A stretch of DNA of 37,524 nt from Chitinophagales bacterium (GCA_017303875.1 JAFLBP010000047.1:1-37524); one strand, 5' to 3'; positions 22,876 through 31,643 are shown, numbered from the stretch's first letter. Numbers and translations are program-made. The notes: a model not told the origin generated them from the letters alone.

Positions 22876-22883
22876 TACCTTTG
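22876..22883 (+). promoter_or_regulatory. -7 box upstream of the HMG-CoA synthase-family gene
   Basis: TACCTTTG is an exact match to the Bacteroidota -7 element. It lies just past the hairpin at 22832-22865 and about 100 bases before ATG 22987. A TTTG at 22850-22853 lies somewhat too far upstream for a standard -33. Confidence 0.5.
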
Positions 22884-22986
22884 CCCCGTTGTTTATTAGC
22901 GCAATTGCCCTTACCTGTAAATGTTTTACGCCGGAACCCGGAGCGCCGCCACCGCCCGGATCTCCAAATTTTGATTTCATATTCTT

Positions 22987-24393
22987 ATGGCGCAACGCCT
23001 GCTTTCCATTGGTATCGACGATATGGCCATTTATGTGCCCAAATTGTTCCTCGATATCAAAACCCTTGCTGAAAAACGGGATATTCCCTACGAAAAGCTT
23101 TCTCAGGGCCTCGGTTGCCTGAAAATGGCCATCTGCGATGTACATGAAGATGCCGCCACCATGGCCGCCGAAGCCATCGCCGAAATTATTGAGCGCAATC
23201 AACTCGACCCCCGCAGTATCGGCCGTATCTACCTCGGCACAGAAAGTGCGCTGGATATGGCCAAGCCTACAGGCACCTATGCCGTGGAAATGCTCACGCA
23301 GCGTTTTTCAGCGCAGTACGGCCCCGATTGCTTCCGCCATTGCGATGTGCTGGATATGACTTTTGCCTGTATCGGCGCCACGGATGCCCTGCAAAATACC
23401 CTCGACTGGGTGGCTGGCGATCCGGAGCGCATCGGTATTGTAGTGGCCAGTGATGTGGCCAAATATGAACTGCATTCCACCGGCGAATATACCCAGGGCG
23501 CTGGCGCCGTGGCCATGCTCGTGCGTGCACAGCCGCGCCTGCTGCGCATCCGCAACCTGTTCGGGGTGGCGATGGAAAGTGTGCACGACTTCTTTAAGCC
23601 GCGCCGCGAGCGTTTTTGCGAAACTCCGGTTTTCGACGGGCAGTTTTCCAATCTCTGCTATCAAAACCGCATGACGGAGGCGCTTGGCGATTTTCGCCGC
23701 CGTGCCATTGCCGCCGGAGTTTTTAAGCCGACGCAATACCTGGCGCTTTCGGAGCGCTGGTCGCGTATGATTTTCCACCTGCCTTATGCTTTCCACGCCA
23801 AGCGTATGTTTATTGAACAGTTTGTGGAAGAGCGCAAGGCCAAGGGTACCTGGGAGGCAGATTTGCGTCGTTTTAAATTGGAAACACCACAGGAAAATGC
23901 TTTTCCGGATGCCAAATCCTACGAAAAAGCAAAAGCCGGATTTTTGAAAAAAGTAAGCGAAAGCGCACTTTACAAGCGTTTTGTAGCAGAAAAATTAGAA
24001 AAAGCACAGCGCGCCAGTCAGCATACCGGCAACCTGTATACGGCTTCTATTTTTCAGGCGCTGATGAGCAGTTTAGAGTCCGACCTGCACGAAGGCATTG
24101 ACCTGGCTGGCAAACGCCTCGGCTTTGTGGCTTATGGCAGCGGCTCCAAGGCCAAGGTTTTTGAGGCAGTGGTGCAGCCCGGCTGGGCTGAAATTGTCGT
24201 AAAATTTAATGTTTTTCTCAAGCTCGAAGCCCGTCAGGAAATCAACTACGATACTTATGAACGCCTGCACACCGATGCGCAACGCGATACGGTGTACGTA
24301 GAGCCAGGCCGCTGGGGCCTCGAAAGTATCGGCACCGAAGGCGTGACCCTCGGCGCGCGATATTATAAAACGATGAGCGGAGAGCGTGTTTGA
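22987..24393 (+). CDS. Hydroxymethylglutaryl-CoA synthase family protein
   Basis: The 468-residue thiolase-fold enzyme has catalytic candidates in the expected places: Glu86 in LGTESALDMAKP, Cys128 in MTFACIGATDAL, and His264 in FHLPYAFHAKRM. SEYTQGAGAVA-like GEYTQGAGAVAM and the C-terminal YGSGSKAKVFEAVV are family hallmarks. The family condenses acetyl-CoA with acetoacetyl-CoA at the start of the mevalonate pathway. The length is nearer eukaryotic-type enzymes than the roughly 390-residue bacterial ones. The residues around Cys128 differ from the usual EACYGG-type context, so a related condensation role is possible. No other mevalonate genes are in the window. Confidence 0.82.
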   Translation: MAQRLLSIGIDDMAIYVPKLFLDIKTLAEKRDIPYEKLSQGLGCLKMAICDVHEDAATMAAEAIAEIIERNQLDPRSIGRIYLGTESALDMAKPTGTYAVEMLTQRFSAQYGPDCFRHCDVLDMTFACIGATDALQNTLDWVAGDPERIGIVVASDVAKYELHSTGEYTQGAGAVAMLVRAQPRLLRIRNLFGVAMESVHDFFKPRRERFCETPVFDGQFSNLCYQNRMTEALGDFRRRAIAAGVFKPTQYLALSERWSRMIFHLPYAFHAKRMFIEQFVEERKAKGTWEADLRRFKLETPQENAFPDAKSYEKAKAGFLKKVSESALYKRFVAEKLEKAQRASQHTGNLYTASIFQALMSSLESDLHEGIDLAGKRLGFVAYGSGSKAKVFEAVVQPGWAEIVVKFNVFLKLEARQEINYDTYERLHTDAQRDTVYVEPGRWGLESIGTEGVTLGARYYKTMSGERV

Positions 24394-24605
24394 GTGTTTG
24401 GGGGGTTAAGTATTTGGGTGTTTGGGTGTTTTGGTGAGTTCCCAGGTGCAGAGCCATTCGTGCATTCGTGGCAACAAAAAAACTAAAGCCACGAATGCAC
24501 GAATAAGCGTTGCCCCCGGCATCCATCGTTACAAAAAATTGCCATGAATACACGAATGGCTCTGCACCTGGGAACTCACTAAAACACTAAAACACACTTG
24601 CTCCG
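24394..24605. repeat. Intergenic inverted-repeat element, copy D (41-bp arms)
   Basis: Arms 24434-24474 and 24539-24579 are reverse complements with two mismatches. Their sequence is clearly related to the 59-bp arms of copy B (shared words GCCATTCGTGCATTCGTGG). Outside the arms are GTTTGGGTGTTT- and AAAACACTAAAAC-type words, and CATCGTTACAAAAA lies inside. The core found in A, B and C is absent. The element separates two convergent genes. Confidence 0.85.
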
Positions 24606-27600
24606 TTATCGTTGTAAAACCTCGATTTTGGTTGTTTTCAGCAGCTTGCCGGATTCCCGGATTTGAATAAGGTACAGCCCCGGTATTTCCGGGAGTAAAA
24701 TCGGTTCGGAGGGCGACCAGCTGCTGCTCGTGCAGCGTCCGTTGGAGCTGCATATTTGTACTAAAAAGTCCCCGTCTGTGGGCGCCTGCGCCCATGCTGC
24801 AAATATTTTTCCAGTGCTCGGGTTGGGATAGAGATGCAGACTGCGGGCTTCCGGCTGCACAGCTTTTATATCGGAATAACGGATGGCGCCGTTGAGATCG
24901 GCCAGGCGGAGGCGATAGTACAAGGTTTGCGCCTGTAGCGCTGCTCTCGGCCGGTCTTCAAAATCATAGTATCCTGCGCCTTTTGCCGCTACTGTACCCA
25001 GCGTTTCCCATTGCCCGCCATCGCTGCTGCGCTCCATTTCATAATGCGAAAAGCCCTGTTCCTGCGCTGTTTCCCATTGCAATAATATACTGTTGGAATC
25101 TTTTCTTTTTGCCTGAAAATCAAGCAATTCGACAGGTAGCGCCGGGTATTCCACTTTTAAAATATAATTGAACCATTGGTGAAATGTCGGGTGTGAGGCT
25201 ACCACGATATAATAGGTCTGGCCGGCAGTAAAATTCACCGGATCCAGCAGCAGGGTATTGTTGCTGATCGCTGAACTTTGCGCGCTGGCAATACAGGTAG
25301 CACCCGGCGCATCCGGACAAGCATCGAGCAGGAAAACGGCGTGCCCGAAAAAGGTGGTTCCCGGCGGTTGAGCGGTGTTTTCCAGCTGAATACGCGCCGT
25401 TTCACTGCTGGCGGGCGTGTATTCAAATACTACATCATTGCCGCTCATATAGACCGAGCTACATGCATTGGTTTGGTCATAGTCATCGCCGAGGAATTGC
25501 GTGCTGCCGGTAAAGGTGTAGGGTATGCCGCCGATTGGACGTGCATTTTCACAAATATTGCCCGTTGGAAGATCAATACTCAGCAAGTAATTAAACCAGG
25601 GATGAAACGTGCCGTGAGAGGCCAGCACCAAGTAATACGTCTGGCCGGCCTGCAAGACAGCCGTTTCAATGTAAATGGGCGTGTTGGTGGTCGAGTTGAG
25701 GGTTTGCTGGGCGATGCAGTTGGTGGCCGGGTCGTCGGGACAGCCATCGAGCAGGAAAACGGCATGACTGTAATAGGTGGTTCCGCTCGGCACGCCGGTA
25801 TTTTGCAGGCGAATACGCGCCACCTGGGTGCTGGCGGGTGTGTATTCAAATACCACATCATTGCCGCTCATATATGCGGAGCCGCAGGCATCGGCACTCC
25901 CGTAATCATTGCCTAAGAATTGGGTTGTTCCTGCAAAAGTATAGGGCAAAACGCCGATTGGGCGCGCATTTTCACAAATATTGCCTGTGGGCAGGTCAAT
26001 TTGCAGGTTAAAAGCATAGGTCTGGTGAAAGGTGCCATGCGAGGAAACAACGAGGTAATATGTTTGTCCGGCCTCAAAAAGCACCGTTTCCAAATACAGT
26101 TGTTCATTGGTACTATAACCCGAAGTGGCCGAAGCGAGGCAATTGGCGCCGGGGTCGTCAGGGCAGGCATCGAGTAAAAACATCGCATGGCCGTAGAATA
26201 TGGTCCCGTTCGGCACACCGGTATTTTGCAGGCGGATGCGCCCAACCTGCGTTTGCGTGGGCACGTATTTGAACACCATATCGTTGCCGGTCATGTAGAG
26301 AGACAGGCAGGCGTCGTCGTTTTCATAAGGATCGCTATACAGGGCTGTGCTGCCGGCATGGCTGTAGGGCAGGCTGCCGATCACCTTGGGGTCGGCGCAG
26401 GAAACCCCGCAAACACCCTCGTCAGTCTGGTTGTCGCAGTCGTTGTCCTGGTCATCGCAAATTTCCGGCGCACCGGTATAAACGGTCGGATCGCCGTCGT
26501 CGCAATCGTCATTGATGTTCACAAGTTCGGAGGCGGCGTAATAATTGGCCGGCCGAAGGCACTGGATAAGAAAATCGCCATCGGAGTGGTCGTCGCCGTC
26601 GGCGTCTACGTACCAGATTTGGCCGGGAAATTCGAGCGGGTCATTGTCGTCGCAGTCGTTGTTGGTGCCGAGGAGTTCTGCGGCGACGAAGTAGTTGGCC
26701 GGGCGGGTGCATTGTATGAGGCTGGTGCCGTCGGAGTAGTCGTCGCCGTCGAGGTCGCGGAACCAGGTTTGGCCGGGGCGTTCGAGCGGGTCGTTGTCGT
26801 CGCAGTCGTTGTTGGTGCCAAGGAGTTCTGCGGCGACGAAGTAGTTGGCCGGGCGGCTGCATTGTACGAGGCTGGTGCCGTCGGAGTAATCGTCGCCGTC
26901 GAGGTCGCGGAACCAGGTTTGGCCGGGCCGTTCGAGCGGATCGTTGTCGTCGCAGTCGTTGTTGGTGCCCAGGAGTTCCGAGGCAGCAAAATAGTTGGCC
27001 GGGCGGGTGCATTGTACGAGGCTTGTGCCGTCGGAGTAGTCGTCGCCGTCGAGGTCGCGGTACCAGGTTTGTCCCGGAAATTCGAGCGGGTCATTGTCGT
27101 CGCAATCGGCGTCATTGCTTACATATCCGGGCGGAGCAATGCAGGTTTCCACACTCGTACTGCCGCCGTATCCGTCGCCGTCGCTGTCGAGGAAAAACTC
27201 AACCTGGGGCAGCACGCCGTCGCTGATGATTTTTTTAAAAATAAAGGTGCAATTGCCAGCATTTTCGGTCACTTTTACATAAAAATCCGTCAATCCGAGC
27301 GCGTTGCTCCCGGGCGTGAATGTATTGGCAGCGGCATTATACGTGCCTGCGCTGATGGTGGCGGCGGCGTTGGTATACCAGCCATTGACCGTGTAGCCGC
27401 TCAGGCTACTTACGCTCAGGGCATCGGAGAGGGGGAGGTTCAGACAGGCGGAGCCATTGGTTTTTTTGACGATAAAACGGTTGTTCAGCACCTTGGCCGG
27501 GTCGGTTGGCAGTACGCCGTGCGCGTCGCCAAAACCGCCATTGTTGAGCAAAAGTCCGGAGAGCGGATTGCTGTTTATATTTTCTAAACTGATCCAGCCG

Positions 27601-28844
27601 TTGTTCGTCAGGGTGCGCGTAGATCCTATGGAAATCGGGTTTTCGCCGATACGGATACTTGCGCAAGGGTGATTGGTGAAATCTCCATTGATTTTGAGAC
27701 CGACGTCTGAATAAGCGCCATCGGCGATAATAATCTGGCCGTAATTCTGGCTTACTCCAACAAAATCAACGCGTGCGCCCCTGATAAAACCGGCGAGGTT
27801 ACCGCTTAAAAGATTGATTACACCACTGGCTTCATTGCTGAAATTGTCGAAAGTAAGTATCCCGCCATAAGAATTCAGGTTTGAGGTGTTGGTAGATTGA
27901 AGTGTTATCGCGCCTGCATTGTTAAAATTGGCGCCGCTTGTGCTGCCGCTATTACTGTTTATGCCATTATATGCCACATTGTCAATGTTGATCGTCGCAT
28001 TTAAAGCATTATTAAACGTATTATAATTATAAATGCCATTTGAAGAGCTGTTTTGAAGGATAATAACGCCGCCGCCGAGGTTGTTAAATGTTGCTTTGTT
28101 ATAAATGCCGCCATAAGCACCGCTGCTTTCATTAATCCCATCCATACTGATACTGCCGGCGTTGTTAAATATTTCGCCCGGATAACTTTGCAAAATCCCG
28201 TATTGCACATCTTCTATATTAATACTCGCCCCGTTTTCATTGGTAAATGTTGAATATGGTACAACATTGTCGTCGGCATTGGAAATAGCTACATTTCCCA
28301 AATTAATCAGGCTGATACTGCCACCGCTATGGTTGATAAATTCCGCGTCGTTCAAAATGCCCGTACTGACAAGTTCAATATCAATACTGCCATAATTGTG
28401 AAAAATACCGCTGTTATTGCCGATAGCTTTATTGTTGTTTAAAAGCAGGTTGTAAATATTGATGGCGCCGTTATTCGTAAACGTGCCTAAATTTGAAATC
28501 GCCGTTGCATAAAGGTTGCTGTTGCTGATCGTCAGTATGCCGCCAACTGCGATGCTAAAGGTGCCTGCATTGTATACCCTTTTGGTATTCAGGGCGCCGG
28601 CCAAGTTGAAGACGACGCTGCTAAACTCGCAGTCCATGGATGAGGAATTGGCAACGTATCCGCTCGGAATGGTTACCTCGCCGCTTAAGATACTCACATC
28701 GTCGGCAGCCGTCGGGATTTGTGCCGGACTCCAGTTGGCCGCCACATTCCAGTTGCCGACGCCGCCCACCCAGTTGATGCTTATGGCCTCGGCTTTGCCC
28801 CAAAAAAACAGGCAGCATATTGGTAAAATCAGTTTTTGTAACAT
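24606..28844 (-). CDS. Large multidomain surface protein: MopE-type repeats, three beta-sandwich repeats and T9SS sorting domain
   Basis: ATG 28844 gives 1412 residues and a compact signal peptide (MLQKLILPICCLFFWGKAEA); a TTG start 11 codons earlier is less likely. Residues about 22-480 are Asn/Gly-rich with repeating GxINI/NNAGTI-like strands resembling a beta-helix. Then come five MopE-type metal-binding repeats of about 50 residues (DLDGDDYSDGT ... NNDCDDNDPLE), and three copies of a domain of about 155 residues with GNDVVFEYTPAS, AVFLLDxCPDDP and AGQTYYLVxASH. A fibronectin-like segment and a sorting domain (LHLYPNPSTGKI, terminal KIEVLQR) follow. The Asp-rich repeats should bind Ca2+. 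It is likely a long cell-surface adhesin or matrix protein, cotranscribed with the delta-60 gene. Confidence 0.85.
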   Translation of the reverse strand: MLQKLILPICCLFFWGKAEAISINWVGGVGNWNVAANWSPAQIPTAADDVSILSGEVTIPSGYVANSSSMDCEFSSVVFNLAGALNTKRVYNAGTFSIAVGGILTISNSNLYATAISNLGTFTNNGAINIYNLLLNNNKAIGNNSGIFHNYGSIDIELVSTGILNDAEFINHSGGSISLINLGNVAISNADDNVVPYSTFTNENGASINIEDVQYGILQSYPGEIFNNAGSISMDGINESSGAYGGIYNKATFNNLGGGVIILQNSSSNGIYNYNTFNNALNATINIDNVAYNGINSNSGSTSGANFNNAGAITLQSTNTSNLNSYGGILTFDNFSNEASGVINLLSGNLAGFIRGARVDFVGVSQNYGQIIIADGAYSDVGLKINGDFTNHPCASIRIGENPISIGSTRTLTNNGWISLENINSNPLSGLLLNNGGFGDAHGVLPTDPAKVLNNRFIVKKTNGSACLNLPLSDALSVSSLSGYTVNGWYTNAAATISAGTYNAAANTFTPGSNALGLTDFYVKVTENAGNCTFIFKKIISDGVLPQVEFFLDSDGDGYGGSTSVETCIAPPGYVSNDADCDDNDPLEFPGQTWYRDLDGDDYSDGTSLVQCTRPANYFAASELLGTNNDCDDNDPLERPGQTWFRDLDGDDYSDGTSLVQCSRPANYFVAAELLGTNNDCDDNDPLERPGQTWFRDLDGDDYSDGTSLIQCTRPANYFVAAELLGTNNDCDDNDPLEFPGQIWYVDADGDDHSDGDFLIQCLRPANYYAASELVNINDDCDDGDPTVYTGAPEICDDQDNDCDNQTDEGVCGVSCADPKVIGSLPYSHAGSTALYSDPYENDDACLSLYMTGNDMVFKYVPTQTQVGRIRLQNTGVPNGTIFYGHAMFLLDACPDDPGANCLASATSGYSTNEQLYLETVLFEAGQTYYLVVSSHGTFHQTYAFNLQIDLPTGNICENARPIGVLPYTFAGTTQFLGNDYGSADACGSAYMSGNDVVFEYTPASTQVARIRLQNTGVPSGTTYYSHAVFLLDGCPDDPATNCIAQQTLNSTTNTPIYIETAVLQAGQTYYLVLASHGTFHPWFNYLLSIDLPTGNICENARPIGGIPYTFTGSTQFLGDDYDQTNACSSVYMSGNDVVFEYTPASSETARIQLENTAQPPGTTFFGHAVFLLDACPDAPGATCIASAQSSAISNNTLLLDPVNFTAGQTYYIVVASHPTFHQWFNYILKVEYPALPVELLDFQAKRKDSNSILLQWETAQEQGFSHYEMERSSDGGQWETLGTVAAKGAGYYDFEDRPRAALQAQTLYYRLRLADLNGAIRYSDIKAVQPEARSLHLYPNPSTGKIFAAWAQAPTDGDFLVQICSSNGRCTSSSWSPSEPILLPEIPGLYLIQIRESGKLLKTTKIEVLQR
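26560..27190 (-). repeat. Tandem 150-bp coding repeats (MopE-type units)
   Basis: Units recur with an exact 150-base period, for example the matching blocks beginning at 26581, 26731, 26881 and 27031. Three central units are nearly identical at DNA level, the outer two are diverged. Such arrays change length by recombination or slippage while keeping frame. Confidence 0.9.
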
Positions 28845-28885
28845 GAGTTGAAGGATTTTTTTAAAAAATGAGCGCAACTTTTACA

Positions 28886-30400
28886 TTATTGAATCAGCAA
28901 GCGGGCAAGGGCCATTTGTCCGCCACTTTGAACTTGAATGCTGTACACGCCTGCTGCAAGGCTAAGCGGCAGTTCTAAGCGAATGCCAGCTGCCTGATAA
29001 TCAATAGCTTGATCCATCATTAATCGGCCAAAAGCGTCGATAATCCGGCACTGGTAGCGGCCGCTGTTCAGGCCGCTGCCTTCGAGGAGGATATAGCTTT
29101 TCGCCGGATTGGGGTAAAGCGTCAGCGGCAGGGGTTCCGGACTGAGCACACCCACCGTGAGGCCGGTCTGGTAGCGCGCAAGCGCAAAATCATAACCCGG
29201 CGTTTGTACATAACCACTTGCCAGCAGGCGCAGATCGGGTTGCAGCAGCAATTTGTAAATGATGTCTTCATTGCCGCCAAAATCCTTCACCACGCGGCCG
29301 TTTGTACCAAAACTGTCGTCGAGGCTGCCATCGGCATTCAGCCTGCCGAGTGCCCAGTCGCTGTTGGCGGCCTGAGTGCTGCCACCCAGCAATATTTTGC
29401 CGTCGGGCTGTACGGCCATGCCAAATCCTTCGTCATTGTTGTTGTTAAAATCCAGAGTAGCCAGGCCCTGCTGCCCGAAGCTGTTGTCGAGCGCGCCATT
29501 TGCATTCAGGCGCATCACCGCGAAGTCGAAACCCGCCGCGCTGCTCAGGCGTCGGCTACCGCCCAGCAGGATTTTGCCGTCGGGCAGCAGGGCCATGGCC
29601 CTGCCGCGTTCAATGCCGCCGGCAATATCGGCGCCGCCCAAACCGCCCGTGCCGAAACTGTTGTCGAGTACGCCGCCAGCGCTCAGGCGCACGGCGAACA
29701 TCTGGTTGTCGCGTTCGCCACCGACGAGGATTTTACCGTCGGGCAGCAAGATCAAGGCGTAAGCGGCGATGGCGTTGCTGGCGGTGAGTGTTACTTTGCC
29801 TGAAGTGCCGAAACTGTTGTCGGGCGTTCCGTTGGCGTTCAGGCGCATGACGATTGCGGATTTATCGGACAGACCCGCGCACAAAATTTTGCCGTCGGGC
29901 TGCACGAGCAGGTCGAACAGGTCGTCGTTTTTATCGCTGACGCGAATTTTCTGTACGCCGCCGGTGCCAAAGCTGTTGTCGAGGGCGCCGGTGGGCGTGA
30001 GCCGCATGAGCGCCCAGTCGTCGTCGGCATTGAGGTTGTACTGTCCGCCGATGAGGATTTTGCCATCAGGCAGCAAGGCCACCGCACGGCAGTAATCGTT
30101 GGAATTGCCTTCCACGGGCAGGCTCACGCGGCCGTCGGCGCCGAAAGCCGGGTCGGGGGCGCCATTTGCAAGCAGTCGCGCCACGCCGAATTCCGTGCTG
30201 ATAAAGTTATAGGTTTGTCCGACCTGAATGATTTTGCCGTCGGGTTGGAGGGCCAGGTCCCAGGCGATGTCGGTGCTGGAATGGATGCTGTAATTGGTAA
30301 AGCCGTTGGCGCCGAAAGTATTGTCGGGGCTGCCGGCCAATTGGGCAGAGAGGAAAAAAGGGAGAGAGAGCAAGCCGGCAAGGAGGCAGATCGGTTTCAT
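28886..30400 (-). CDS. Secreted delta-60 repeat protein with T9SS sorting domain
   Basis: The 504-residue protein has a signal peptide (about 1-19, ending FFLSAQ) and seven delta-60 repeats. These are recognisable from xQPDGKIIxxG / LLPDGKILxGG blocks, each followed by a xRLxxNGxLDxSFGxxG segment; the last copy is degenerate (LQPDLRLLASG). This repeat is thought to form a beta-propeller. The C-terminal 85 residues are a type A-like sorting domain (LTLYPNPAKSYILLEG, CRIIDAFGRLMMD, LAAGVYSIQVQSGGQ). A 41-base gap separates it from the large surface protein gene downstream, so the two form an operon. No enzymatic motif is seen. Confidence 0.88.
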   Translation of the reverse strand: MKPICLLAGLLSLPFFLSAQLAGSPDNTFGANGFTNYSIHSSTDIAWDLALQPDGKIIQVGQTYNFISTEFGVARLLANGAPDPAFGADGRVSLPVEGNSNDYCRAVALLPDGKILIGGQYNLNADDDWALMRLTPTGALDNSFGTGGVQKIRVSDKNDDLFDLLVQPDGKILCAGLSDKSAIVMRLNANGTPDNSFGTSGKVTLTASNAIAAYALILLPDGKILVGGERDNQMFAVRLSAGGVLDNSFGTGGLGGADIAGGIERGRAMALLPDGKILLGGSRRLSSAAGFDFAVMRLNANGALDNSFGQQGLATLDFNNNNDEGFGMAVQPDGKILLGGSTQAANSDWALGRLNADGSLDDSFGTNGRVVKDFGGNEDIIYKLLLQPDLRLLASGYVQTPGYDFALARYQTGLTVGVLSPEPLPLTLYPNPAKSYILLEGSGLNSGRYQCRIIDAFGRLMMDQAIDYQAAGIRLELPLSLAAGVYSIQVQSGGQMALARLLIQ

Positions 30401-30402
30401 CG

Positions 30403-30447
30403 TTTGTAAGGAAAATCGGTTAAAAAATGCTGAAATTTCCTTACAAA
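30403..30447. promoter_or_regulatory. 12-bp inverted repeat in the leader of the delta-60 gene
   Basis: TTTGTAAGGAAA (30403-30414) and TTTCCTTACAAA (30436-30447) are exact complements separated by 21 bases, ending three bases before the ATG. It could be an operator or an RNA hairpin covering the start. The rest of the 119-base spacer to rfbD shows no other signal. Confidence 0.5.
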
Positions 30448-30519
30448 AGTCTGCCTAAATGCGTTTTCGGCGCTTCCCTGAAATCATGGGTTTGGTAAAA
30501 ATACCGGAATTCATAGAGG

Positions 30520-31449
30520 CTACAAGCGCTCCAGACACCGCTCCAAACCCTCCCGCCAGTGCGGAATTTCCAGCCCGAACGCGGCCTTGATTTTGTTTTT
30601 ATTCAGGACGCTGAAGGGCGGGCGCTGCGCAGGCGTCGGGTATTCGGCCGAGGTGATTGGCGACACGGCGCAGGGGATGTTTTTGATTTCAAAAATGGCT
30701 TTGGCAAAATCGTACCAGGAGCAGACGCCCTCGTTGGAGTAGTGCCAGATACCGCTCATGGCCTTGTGTTTTTCGGGGTCGGTGCTGCATTGTGCAATGA
30801 TTTGCAGGATGGCGGCAGCCAGGTCGGGCGCATAGGTGGGCGTGCCGATCTGGTCGAACACCACGCGCAGGGCCGGGCGTTCGGCGCCGAGGCGCAGCAT
30901 GGTACGCACAAAATTGTTGCCATGCGACGCGTACACCCAGGAGGTGCGGATGACCATCGTGTGCGCGAACGCGCGCAGGGCCGCGCGCTCGCCCGCGAGC
31001 TTGGTGCGCGCGTAGACGCTGCGCGGGGCCACGGCATCGCTTTCTACAAAGGGTGTATTTTGTTTGCCGTGGTACACATAATCGGTGGATAAATGGATCA
31101 ATCCGCCGTTTCCGTCTCCGTCTCCGTAGCGAGGGGTTTCAAACCCCTCGCTACGGAGACCCTCGCTACGGAGACGCGCCATCGCCTCGGCGAGGTTGCG
31201 GGCGCCTTTGACATTAATGGCCTGTGCTTTTTCGGGCTCCGATTCGGCTTTGTCCACGGCTGTATAGGCCGCGCAATTGATGCAGTAATCGGGTTGATAT
31301 TGCTTGAAAAATGCCAGAACCGCCTTGCGGTCGCTGATGTCGAGCAGGGCGGAATCGGCAAAAATGAATTGCCAATGCGGGTATTGCGGGGCCAGTTCGG
31401 CGAAACAGCGGCCTACTTGTCCGCCAGCGCCGGTAACGAGTATTTTCAT
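30520..31449 (-). CDS. rfbD: dTDP-4-dehydrorhamnose reductase, with an in-frame palindromic insertion
   Basis: This 309-residue SDR enzyme makes dTDP-L-rhamnose for surface polysaccharides. The NADPH-binding motif GAGGQVG is at 7-13. The catalytic set is Ser/Thr in STDYVYHG (121-128) with Y146-ART-K150. WHYSNEGVCSWYDFAKAIFE and the C-terminal RPPFSVLNKNKI segment are typical. Residues about 92-115 (RLRSEGLRSEGFETPRYGD and GDGNG) have no place in the family. They correspond exactly to a palindromic repeat inserted between a helix and the next beta strand, probably as a surface loop. Apart from this the protein looks intact. No other rhamnose genes are in the window. Confidence 0.88.
   Translation of the reverse strand: MKILVTGAGGQVGRCFAELAPQYPHWQFIFADSALLDISDRKAVLAFFKQYQPDYCINCAAYTAVDKAESEPEKAQAINVKGARNLAEAMARLRSEGLRSEGFETPRYGDGDGNGGLIHLSTDYVYHGKQNTPFVESDAVAPRSVYARTKLAGERAALRAFAHTMVIRTSWVYASHGNNFVRTMLRLGAERPALRVVFDQIGTPTYAPDLAAAILQIIAQCSTDPEKHKAMSGIWHYSNEGVCSWYDFAKAIFEIKNIPCAVSPITSAEYPTPAQRPPFSVLNKNKIKAAFGLEIPHWREGLERCLERL
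31120..31175. repeat. Palindromic repeat inserted inside rfbD
   Basis: Perfect 20-base arms lie at 31120-31139 and 31141-31160, with one base between them. A third partial copy of the right arm (CCTCGCTACGGAGAC) follows at 31161-31175, and CCGTCTCCGTCTCC triplet-like repeats flank the left side. The whole keeps the rfbD frame open. Confidence 0.9.
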
Positions 31450-31552
31450 TCAAAAATGCTTTGCCGGGCAAAGGTAGCTCAAGCGCTTGTCCGGCACAAC
31501 ATTTCCGCGCTTTCGCGCGTGGGTATTCCGGGCAGGTGTTGGGTTTTGTGTG

Positions 31553-31643
31553 AAAAATGGCGGGATATAATTTTTATAATCCGCCATTTTTTGATTTTTT
31601 TTGCAAAAATGGCGGATTATAATTTTTATAACCTGCCATTTTT
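31553..31643. repeat. Two tandem 39-bp palindromes upstream of the AAA ATPase gene
   Basis: Unit 1 (31553-31591) has arms AAAAATGGCGG / CCGCCATTTTT around an AT-rich centre. Unit 2 (31605-31643) repeats it with a few substitutions that mostly affect its right arm. They are spaced 52 bases apart, about five helical turns, and end 44 bases before ATG 31687. Operator sites or a mobile repeat are both possible. Confidence 0.85.

Noticed and set aside
22808..22986. Possible xseB (exonuclease VII small subunit) after xseA
   Set aside because: The gap is only 179 bases, is filled by a palindrome, a hairpin and a promoter box, and has no suitable open frame.
26187..27587. Plus-strand open frame of 466 codons rich in VVVVAVVVGA segments
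   Set aside because: It is the complement of the Asp/Gly-rich MopE repeats, which produce Val/Ala runs on the other strand.
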